A stretch of DNA of 64,000 bases, taken from contig NZ_BNAW01000045.1 in NCBI RefSeq assembly GCF_014654205.1, positions 16,948 to 80,947 on the forward strand, in the 5' to 3' direction. Positions 55,474-62,430 of this stretch are shown here, piece by piece; position 1 is the first letter of the stretch; each line of letters opens with the position of its first letter. This DNA is from Amycolatopsis bullii. Its GTDB lineage: Bacteria; Actinomycetota; Actinomycetes; Mycobacteriales; Pseudonocardiaceae. The notes under the pieces are model-generated. The model was given only the letters and a program-made list of their open reading frames with translations, was not told the DNA's origin and ran no database searches. The translations under genes were made by a program, and so were the position numbers.

Positions 55474-58182
55474 ATGAGACACGGCAGGCCGACCGCGGAA
55501 CGGGCCGGCGGCGGTTTTCTCGCCCGGCTCGGGATTCGCGGCAAGCTGAACCTGCTGCTCCTGCCCCCGCTGGTCGCGGTGGTGCTGGTGTCGGTGCCGT
55601 TCGTGCTGACCCAGGCGAACAGCGCCGGTGCGGCGGCGCAGTCGGCCGCCGTCGCGCGGCACGCCCAGCAGCTGGGCGGGCTGATGTGGCAGCTGCAGCG
55701 CGAACGGCTGCTGACGGCCGCTTTCGTGGCGACGCCGTCGGCCAGTCCCGAGCAGATGGTCCAGCAGCAGAAGGTGGTCGACCAGACGGTCGCCGACGTC
55801 CGCGGTGCCCTCGGCGACGACGCCCCCGACGAGCTCTCCGCGGCGCTGACCCGGATCGGCTCGCTCGCCGAGCTGCGGCAGAACGCCGCCCGCCGCGGTG
55901 TCGCGCTCGACAGCGTCGCCCGGACCTACAACGCCGTGGTCGACGCGGTGATCGACGCCCTGCGCCTGGTCCCGCAGCTCAGCAGTGACGCCGAGGGCGC
56001 GCGCGAGCTGACCGCGCTGGACGCGCTGCTGCGCGCGAACGAGGAGAACTCGCTGCGCGCGATGGCCCTCATCGTGACCGCGGTCTCGCCGGCGGCCGGC
56101 CGGCCGATCCTCGACAACGCGACCCAGCAGGCGCCGATCTTCGTCGACCGGTTCGTCAAGCAGGGCGACGACGGCGACGACAGCGAGCGGTCCGCGCTCG
56201 TCGTCCGGGTCGAGCAGAGCGACGCCGGTCGCCGCGTCGACGAGCTCGCCGCCCAGGTCGAGAAGCCCCGTGACGCGGCCGCCACCACGAAGTACGTCGC
56301 CGACGTGCTCTCCGCGGCGGACACCCACGCGGGACAGCGGAAGCTCGTCCAGGAGAGGGCGATCAGCGAGATCACCGACTCCGCGACCGAGCGCGCCGAC
56401 AGCGCGACGAACCTGGCCTGGACGGTCGGTTTGGGCGCCGGCGGGCTGTTCCTGCTGGTCGCCTTCCTGGCGGTCGCGGTGTCCCGCTCGATCGCCGGCC
56501 CGCTGCGCCAGCTGACCACCGCGGCGACGTCGGTCGCCGACCTGGCCGGCACCGAACTCGTCCGCGTGACCGACACCGAAGAGGCCGAGGAGCAGATCCC
56601 GCGCCTGGCCACCATCGACGTCGTCTCCTCCGACGAGCTCGGGAAGCTGGCCGCCGCGTTCAACCGGGTCCAGACCACCGCGGCCGAGCTGGTCGAACGC
56701 CAGGCGCTCACCCGGCGCAACACGAGCCTGATGTTCGCGAACGTCGCGAAGCGCACGCAGAACCTCGTCGGCCGCCAGCTCGCCCTGATCGACGAGGTCG
56801 AGCGCAACGAGCAGGACACCCGGCTGCTGGCCAGCCTCTACCGGCTCGACCACCTCTCCACCCGCCTGCGCCGGAACGCCGACAACCTGCTCGTGGTGTC
56901 CGGCACCCGCGACGAAACCCGGATCGCCGGCCCGATCGAGCTGTCCACGGCCCTGCGCTCGGCGCTCGCGGAGATCGAGGACTACCAGCGCGTCAAGCTG
57001 GGGGTCGTCGCCGAAATCCTGCTGTCGTCGGCCCTCGGCGCCGACCTGGTGCTCGTCTTCGCCGAGCTGCTGGAGAACGCGACGTCGTTCTCGCCGCCGG
57101 GTTCGATGGTCGAGGTGGACACCATGCTGCTGGCCGACGGCGCCTGCCTGGTGAGCATCGTCGACCACGGCATCGGCATGACCGCGGAGAAAATGGGCGA
57201 GGAGAACCGGCGGCTCGTCGAGCGCGAACGCCTGGAGCTCGCGCCGACCAGTGTGCTCGGCCTGTTCGTGGTCGGCCGCCTGGCCCGGCGCCACGAGCTG
57301 GGGGTCGAGCTGCTCGCGACGCCGACCACGGGCGGCGTGACCGCCCGGCTGACCATCCCGCCGTCGCTGTTCACCCACCGCACCGGGCGGCGGCCGAAAC
57401 CAGCGCAGGCGCCCGTGATCCCGGCGCAGGCGCCCGCGCCGGTCCACGCCCGCCCCGCGGAGGCCGTCGCCGTGTCCACCTCGGACGACGTGCGGCCGGT
57501 CGAGCCGTTGCCGGCACCGGCGATCCCGGCCCTGCTGGCCCCCGCGCACGACAACGGCTTCCGCTGGTTCAACCAGCTCGAACCGGTGTGGCCGGACACC
57601 GAACCCGCCGATCCGCCGCCGCCCCCGGCCACGGACACGGCCACGCCCGCGCCGGACGCCGAGACCCGCAGTGGGCTGCGGCGCCGCGTCCGCGGGGCGC
57701 AGCTGCCGGCTCCCGGCACGACCGCGCCGGTCTCCGACGGCAAGCCGCGGCACGACCCGGAAGCCACCAAGACCGCGATGGACGGGTTCGAGAGCGCCTT
57801 CGCGAAGGCCGTGTCGCTTTCCCGTGAAAGTGCCGCGGTGCCGTCGCCGGGTGACGGCGCGTCGCTGCCGGTGCGCATCCCCGGGGACTCGGCGATGCCC
57901 GCCGGCCGCACGCCCGCCGCGGCCGTCCCACCGTCGCGGGACGGCCTGATCCGCCGCGTCCCCGGTGCCCAGCTCGCCCCCGGCCTGCGTCAGCAGCCCG
58001 CCGGGCGGCCGCTCGCCCGCGCCGTCGTCAACCGCACCAAGCGGGACCCGGCGGCCGAACGAGCGGCGTTCGACGCGTTCGCCGCCGGCCTCGCGAAGGC
58101 GGAAGACGTGACGGCAGACAGCCCGCCCCAAGGCGTGGTCGCCGGTCGTGTGATGGAACGAGGAGAAGAGAGCAGGAAATGA
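55474..58182 (+). CDS. cvnA: Conservon sensor kinase CvnA-like (NIT domain)
   Basis: A 902-residue membrane kinase. Transmembrane helix 1 (LNLLLLPPLVAVVLVSVPFV), an extracytoplasmic nitrate/nitrite-sensor-like helical domain (about 50-310), transmembrane helix 2 (WTVGLGAGGLFLLVAFLAVA), HAMP, then the dimerisation helix with LASLYRLDHLSTRLRRNADN and an HATPase domain (VFAELLENATSFSPPG, SIVDHGIGMTAEKM). A 300-residue Pro/Ala-rich cytoplasmic tail follows, containing two copies of a GLxRRVxGAQL motif. Downstream cvnB, cvnC and cvnD overlap or abut. In Streptomyces, Cvn proteins form a membrane complex resembling eukaryotic G-protein receptors. Confidence 0.9.
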   Translation: MRHGRPTAERAGGGFLARLGIRGKLNLLLLPPLVAVVLVSVPFVLTQANSAGAAAQSAAVARHAQQLGGLMWQLQRERLLTAAFVATPSASPEQMVQQQKVVDQTVADVRGALGDDAPDELSAALTRIGSLAELRQNAARRGVALDSVARTYNAVVDAVIDALRLVPQLSSDAEGARELTALDALLRANEENSLRAMALIVTAVSPAAGRPILDNATQQAPIFVDRFVKQGDDGDDSERSALVVRVEQSDAGRRVDELAAQVEKPRDAAATTKYVADVLSAADTHAGQRKLVQERAISEITDSATERADSATNLAWTVGLGAGGLFLLVAFLAVAVSRSIAGPLRQLTTAATSVADLAGTELVRVTDTEEAEEQIPRLATIDVVSSDELGKLAAAFNRVQTTAAELVERQALTRRNTSLMFANVAKRTQNLVGRQLALIDEVERNEQDTRLLASLYRLDHLSTRLRRNADNLLVVSGTRDETRIAGPIELSTALRSALAEIEDYQRVKLGVVAEILLSSALGADLVLVFAELLENATSFSPPGSMVEVDTMLLADGACLVSIVDHGIGMTAEKMGEENRRLVERERLELAPTSVLGLFVVGRLARRHELGVELLATPTTGGVTARLTIPPSLFTHRTGRRPKPAQAPVIPAQAPAPVHARPAEAVAVSTSDDVRPVEPLPAPAIPALLAPAHDNGFRWFNQLEPVWPDTEPADPPPPPATDTATPAPDAETRSGLRRRVRGAQLPAPGTTAPVSDGKPRHDPEATKTAMDGFESAFAKAVSLSRESAAVPSPGDGASLPVRIPGDSAMPAGRTPAAAVPPSRDGLIRRVPGAQLAPGLRQQPAGRPLARAVVNRTKRDPAAERAAFDAFAAGLAKAEDVTADSPPQGVVAGRVMERGEESRK

Positions 58183-58613
58183 GCATCCCCGCACCTGGCG
58201 TCAGTGTCGAAGCCCAGAACTTCAACTGGCTGGTGAGCCGCTTCGCGCAGCACACCGCGGGCGCGATAGCCGCCATCGCGGTCTCGGCCGACGGCCTGCT
58301 GATCGCGATGTCGACGGAGCTCGAGCGCGCAGGAGCCGACCGCCTCGCCGCGATCTCTTCGGCCATGCTCGGCCTCGCCCACGGCGTCTCCGAAAGCCAC
58401 CCGCTCGGCTCGCCGGACAAGGTGATCATCGAGCTCGAGCACGGGTACCTGCTCGTCTGCACGATCAGCATCGGCTGCTCGCTGGGGGTGCTGGCCAACA
58501 AGCAGGCCAGCCTCGGCACGATCGCCTACGAGATGGCGATGTTCGCCAACCGCGCCACCGAGGTCCTCACGCCCGGCCTGATCGAGGAGCTCAAGAACAC
58601 CGTGGGGTCGTGA
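58179..58613 (+). CDS. cvnB: Roadblock/LC7 domain protein CvnB-like
   Basis: A 144-residue protein wholly made of a roadblock/LC7 domain: FNWLVSRFAQHTAGAIAAIA, VSADGLLIAMSTELERAGAD, and VIIELEHGYLLVCTISIGCS. These domains bind GTPases; in conservons CvnB is thought to act with CvnD as GTPase-activating partner. ATG 58179 overlaps the cvnA stop (ATGA), and its stop overlaps the cvnC start. Confidence 0.94.
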   Translation: MSIPAPGVSVEAQNFNWLVSRFAQHTAGAIAAIAVSADGLLIAMSTELERAGADRLAAISSAMLGLAHGVSESHPLGSPDKVIIELEHGYLLVCTISIGCSLGVLANKQASLGTIAYEMAMFANRATEVLTPGLIEELKNTVGS

Positions 58614-58960
58614 TGACCGAGGAGCCTTCGCTGCTGCGGCCGTACCTGATGACCTCGGGGCGCGCCCAGCCGGTCGACCAGAGCCTCGAGATCGAGGCGC
58701 AGGTCATGACGTCCCGCCTCGGCGCGGCGTCGCACCCGAAGCTCACGTTCGAACGCCAGGAAATCGTTTCCCTCTGCCGGAACACGATGTCGGTCGCCGA
58801 GGTGGCCGCCATGCTCGGCCTGCACATCGGCGTGGCCAGGGTGCTGGTGGCCGACCTCGCCGAGCTGGGCTACGTCGTCGTCCGGCGGCCGGGCAACCAC
58901 AACTCGCACGACCTCGGCATGATCGAAAGGGTCATTCGTGGACTCGAAGCCATTCACTGA
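58610..58960 (+). CDS. cvnC: DUF742 protein CvnC-like
   Basis: A 116-residue protein of the DUF742 family with a winged-helix-like core (RNTMSVAEVAAMLGLHIGVA then RVLVADLAELGYVVV). LLRPYLMTSGRAQPVDQSLE is the typical start. Either GTG 58610 (overlapping the cvnB stop) or ATG 58613 begins translation. Its end overlaps cvnD by 23 bases. Its role within conservons is unclear. Confidence 0.93.
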   Translation: MMTEEPSLLRPYLMTSGRAQPVDQSLEIEAQVMTSRLGAASHPKLTFERQEIVSLCRNTMSVAEVAAMLGLHIGVARVLVADLAELGYVVVRRPGNHNSHDLGMIERVIRGLEAIH

Positions 58961-59531
58961 ACCGGGCACCCGGCCGCCGGCCCCGGTCAAGATCGTCATC
59001 GCGGGCGGCTTCGGCGTCGGCAAGACGACGGCGGTGTCGTCCATCTCGGAGATCAAGCCCCTCACGACCGAGGCGGCGATCACCTCGATGTCCGCGGACA
59101 GCACCGGCCACGTCCCCTCCAAGACCACGACGACGGTGGCACTGGACTTCGGCTGCATCACGATCGACGAAGAGGTCAAGCTGTACCTGTTCGGCACGCC
59201 GGGCCAGGACCGCTTCGGCTTCATGTGGCAGGACCTGGTCCACGGCGCGCTCGGAGCCCTGGTCATCGTCGACACCCGCCGCATGGACGACTGCTACCCG
59301 GCGGTCGACTACTTCGAGAACGCGGGCCTGCCGTTCGTGGTGGCGGTGAACATGTTCGACGGATCGCTCGGCCACAACCTGGAGGACGTGAGGTGGGCCT
59401 TGGCGGTCAGCGACGACGTCCCGCTGATCACGTTCGACGCCCGGCAGAAGCTGTCGGTGCGGGACGCGCTGCTGGCGGTGCTGCACAACACGTTCAAGCG
59501 GGCCCGAGCCCAGGCTGGTGCGGGGGCCTGA
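58938..59531 (+). CDS. cvnD: Conservon small GTPase CvnD-like
   Basis: A 197-residue Ras-like GTPase. P loop GGFGVGKTT, switch region with TTTTVALDFGCI, G3 motif FGTPGQDRF (DxxG replaced by T-P-G-Q) and NMFD in place of the NKxD specificity box, all features of the MglA/CvnD group. It is the last gene of the conservon, with GTG 58938 inside cvnC. An SRP RNA promoter starts immediately after its stop. It would switch with nucleotide state under control of CvnA and CvnB. Confidence 0.94.
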   Translation: MDSKPFTEPGTRPPAPVKIVIAGGFGVGKTTAVSSISEIKPLTTEAAITSMSADSTGHVPSKTTTTVALDFGCITIDEEVKLYLFGTPGQDRFGFMWQDLVHGALGALVIVDTRRMDDCYPAVDYFENAGLPFVVAVNMFDGSLGHNLEDVRWALAVSDDVPLITFDARQKLSVRDALLAVLHNTFKRARAQAGAGA

Positions 59532-59555
59532 TCGGGGCCCGCTACACTTGGCGGC

Positions 59556-59643
59556 GGACCCCGCGCGGCGTCCACCCTGTGAACCTCCCCAGGGCCGGAA
59601 GGCAGCAAGGATAAGCAGGCTCTGGCGGGTGCGCGGGGTCCCC
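59556..59643 (+). ncRNA. ffs: Small signal recognition particle RNA (4.5S type)
   Basis: The apical domain contains GTGAACCTCCCCAGGGCCGG, AAGGCAGCAAGGATAAGCAG and GCTCTGGCGGGT, which include the conserved GGAA tetraloop and the Ffh-binding internal loops. Terminal stem GGACCCCGCGC pairs with GCGCGGGGTCC. A -10 TACACT lies at 59543-59548, placing the start close to 59555. CCTTCTTTT after the stem should end transcription. Proximity to dnaX is normal for actinobacteria. Confidence 0.93.
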
Positions 59644-59661
59644 TTCTTTTCGGCTCCGGCT

Positions 59662-59733
59662 CTCGGGGCTTCGCCCCTTCGCCGGGCCTTCACTTCGTTC
59701 TTTCACCCGGGGGCCGAGCCCCCGGACCCCCAC
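59662..59733. repeat. GC-rich palindromic intergenic repeat, copy C
   Basis: CGGGGCTTCGCCCC, then, 26 bases further, CACCCGGGGGCCGAGCCCCC and GGACCCCCA form two hairpins. Read on the minus strand, the second half begins TGGGGGTCCGGGGGC as in copies A and B. The copy is more diverged and has a longer middle. The following 150 bases up to 59891 are very GC-rich with short CTGCCGC/CCGCTCCGCG repeats and no gene. Confidence 0.65.
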
Positions 59734-59891
59734 GGTGCCTCGGGCTCGGGCTGGGAGCTCTGCCGCAGCCCTCTGCTGCCGCGGCCTGGGAAGTCTGCGC
59801 CGCTCCGCGCCGCCGCGGGTTGGGCGGTCTGCCGCCGCTCCGCGACCGGGGTCTGCCGCGGCCGGGCGGGGCTGGTGGGCTTGGGGCGGGG

Positions 59892-60767
59892 TCAGAACAG
59901 GCCCAGGACGTCGTCCGGGGGGCTCGGGGGTGGCGGGGCGTCGGCGTCCGTGATCGGGGCCGCCTTCCCGGCCAGTTTCCGCAGCTCCGCGCCGTACAAG
60001 CACCGCGCCGGGAACGCCGCCGAGGCCGTCCGGCGGGCTATCTCCGCCGTCGGGAGCTCGCTCGCCGACGCCGCCAGCACCAGGTTGCCGAACCGGCGGC
60101 CGCGCAGCACCCCCGGGTCCGCCAGCAGCAGCACCTCCGGGAACACCGAGAGCAGCGTCGCCAGGAACCGGCGGGCGAACGGCAGGCCCGAACCGTCCGT
60201 GATGTTCGCCAGGTAGACGCCCGGGGCGCGCAGGATGCCCGCGCAGGCCCGCGTCGCCTCCAGGGTCGCCAAGCCCCCGGCCAGCGTGGCGCGCCGGAAC
60301 GCGTCGACCACCACCAGGTCCGCCGAATCGTCCCGGCGCGTCGCGAGGCCTTCGCGGCCGTCCGTCACCCGGACGCGCAGGCCCGGCACCCGCAGCCCCA
60401 GCTGCGTGCGGACCAGCTCCACCAGCTCGCCGTCGGCGTCGAACACCAGCTGCCGCGAGCCCGGCCGCGACGCCGCGACGTACCGGGGCAGCGTGCACGC
60501 CGCGCCGCCGACGTGGAGCGCGTCCAGCGGGCCGGGCGGCAGCCGGTCCACCACGTCCCCGAACCGGCGGACGTAGTCGAACTCCAGGTGAGCGGGGTCG
60601 TCGAGGTCGACGTACGACTGCGCGACGCCGTCCACCGACACCAGCCAGGCGTTGCCGCGGTCGGCGTCGCGGACCAGCTCCGCCGTGCCGAACCGCACGG
60701 GGTAGCGCCCGGGCTGCGGAGCGGTCTTCCGCGTTCGGCTCACGGAATCCGAGGTTATCGGAAACAT
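59892..60767 (-). CDS. Spermidine synthase-like methyltransferase-fold protein
   Basis: A 291-residue Rossmann-fold protein of the spermidine/spermine synthase family. GRYPVRFGTAELVRDADRGN, VDGVAQSYVDLDDPAHLEFD, DALHVGGAACTLPRYVAASR (in place of the GGG-D motif), LVFDADGELVELVRTQLGLR and DLVVVDAFRRATLAG follow the expected order. The acidic residues needed to bind putrescine are not clearly conserved; a fosfomycin-like or wall-related role is possible. ATG 60767 has GGAG 8 bases upstream; GTG 60743 is an alternative. It ends after the repeat-rich region next to the SRP RNA. Confidence 0.82.
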   Translation of the reverse strand: MFPITSDSVSRTRKTAPQPGRYPVRFGTAELVRDADRGNAWLVSVDGVAQSYVDLDDPAHLEFDYVRRFGDVVDRLPPGPLDALHVGGAACTLPRYVAASRPGSRQLVFDADGELVELVRTQLGLRVPGLRVRVTDGREGLATRRDDSADLVVVDAFRRATLAGGLATLEATRACAGILRAPGVYLANITDGSGLPFARRFLATLLSVFPEVLLLADPGVLRGRRFGNLVLAASASELPTAEIARRTASAAFPARCLYGAELRKLAGKAAPITDADAPPPPSPPDDVLGLF

Positions 60768-60821
60768 TCCGACCACTCCGGCGATAAGGGAACGGACGAT
60801 CATCGATCGAGGGGGTTTCAC

Positions 60822-62387
60822 TTGCGTGCAAACGCAGTAATCGTGGCCGCCGCACTCGCCGCCGGGGTCTTCGCGACGCCCGCGGCCGCGGACGAACTGC
60901 CCGACCGGGCGCAGGCCGTTTCGCTGCTGGAGACCGGCGGTCCCGGCGTCGCGCGGGCCGCCGAAGCGGCCTTGCTCGGCTCGCCAGCCGACCTGGCGGC
61001 CTTCCTGGCCACCGGCCGCCAGCAGGCGCAGCGCGACGACGAGCGGGTCCTCGTCAACCAGGCGCTCACCACCGGCGGCCCGATCACCAAGCGCACCGCC
61101 CAGCGGGCGCTCAACGGCACCCCGGACGACATCCGCGAGTACCTGGCGAACGGCCTGCCGCTGGCCAGGAGCGCGGACGACCGGATCGCCGTCAGCCAGG
61201 CCATGGACGTCGGCGGCCCGACCGTCAACGAACGCGGCGCGGACGTGCTCGACAACGGCACCCCCGAGGACGTGCGGGCCTTCCTGGAAACCGGCCTGCA
61301 GCGGGCGAAGGACGTCGACGACCGCGTCACGGCCACCCAGGCCATGGCCGCCGGCGGCCCGGAGGTCAAGGCCGCCGCGCAGACGGCGCTCGACGGCACG
61401 CCGGAGGACATCCGGTACTTCCTGTCGCTGTGGCGGCAGGTCGCCGCGAACTACGACACCGAAGTCACCGCGGTCCAGGAGCAGGTCGACGCGGCCAAGG
61501 CGGCCGCGTCCGCCAACCGATCCGCGGACGTGAAGGCCGCCGCCGACCGGGCCGCGCAGCTCGCCGCGGACGCGCGGAAGGCGAACGCCGACCGGCTCGT
61601 CGTCCAGCGGGGCCAGAACCAGCAGGCCGGCCGGGACGCCTCGGCCGCCGAAGCGGCCGCGCAGCAGCGGGCCGACGAGGCCGCTGCTCGCGCCGCGAAG
61701 GCCAAGACCGACAACGACAAGCTGCTCGCCGACGCGGCCGACCCGGCGCTGACCGTGCCGAACGGCCGCAAGGCGTCGGTCTACCTGCTGCGCAACGGCG
61801 GTGCCGCCGTCAAGACCGCCGCCCGTGCCGCGCTGAGCGGCTCGGACGACGACGTCGTCACGTTCGTGCGCAGCGGTCTCGCCGTCGCGCAGGAGTCCGA
61901 CGACCGCGCCGCCGTCTCGGCGATCGCGGCGGACCCGAACGCCCGCCCGGGCCTGCGCCAGGCGGCTCGTGACGCGCTGGCCGGCCCGTACGCCGGGGTC
62001 GTCGCGCTGTTGCGCACCGGTGACTACCCGGGCCGCGACACCGACGACCGCGTCGAGGTCAACCAGATCATGGCGGCCGGCGGCCCGGCGACGAAGTCGT
62101 GGGCGCAGCACGCACTGGACGGGACCGTGGCCGACATCCGCGAGTTCCTGGCCAAGGGCCGGTACACCGCGCACCTGATCGACCTGGACATCTACGTCAC
62201 CCGGACCCTGGGCGAGGGCCCGGAGGTGCAGGCGGTCGCGCAGGGCGTGCTCGACGGGCCGGACTCGGGCGCGCAGCACTACCTGGACGTCGAGCTGCCC
62301 AAGGCGCGGGCGCGTGACGCGTTCACGGCGGCGCACGTCACCAAGGTGAACGGTCTGGTCGCGGAAGCGGCGGCCCTGGTCTCCTGA
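60822..62387 (+). CDS. Secreted ALF-repeat protein with central coiled coil
   Basis: A 521-residue exported protein. TTG 60822 is the start, with GAGGGGG upstream; the signal peptide runs to about ATPAAADELP. Five or so short ALF repeats (e.g. GTPDDIREYLANGLPLARSA, GTPEDVRAFLETGLQRAKDV) fill residues 25-210. A long Ala/Gln/Lys coiled coil (about 220-305, ADARKANADRLVVQRGQNQQ) follows, then about four further ALF repeats. Proteins with ALF repeats are common and highly expanded in Actinobacteria; some are linked to secreted toxins, but this one has no effector domain. Function unknown. Confidence 0.85.
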   Translation: MRANAVIVAAALAAGVFATPAAADELPDRAQAVSLLETGGPGVARAAEAALLGSPADLAAFLATGRQQAQRDDERVLVNQALTTGGPITKRTAQRALNGTPDDIREYLANGLPLARSADDRIAVSQAMDVGGPTVNERGADVLDNGTPEDVRAFLETGLQRAKDVDDRVTATQAMAAGGPEVKAAAQTALDGTPEDIRYFLSLWRQVAANYDTEVTAVQEQVDAAKAAASANRSADVKAAADRAAQLAADARKANADRLVVQRGQNQQAGRDASAAEAAAQQRADEAAARAAKAKTDNDKLLADAADPALTVPNGRKASVYLLRNGGAAVKTAARAALSGSDDDVVTFVRSGLAVAQESDDRAAVSAIAADPNARPGLRQAARDALAGPYAGVVALLRTGDYPGRDTDDRVEVNQIMAAGGPATKSWAQHALDGTVADIREFLAKGRYTAHLIDLDIYVTRTLGEGPEVQAVAQGVLDGPDSGAQHYLDVELPKARARDAFTAAHVTKVNGLVAEAAALVS

Positions 62388-62430
62388 CCGCACGGCGAAG
62401 GTTGTCGGTGGTGCCCGGTAGTCTCGCGGC

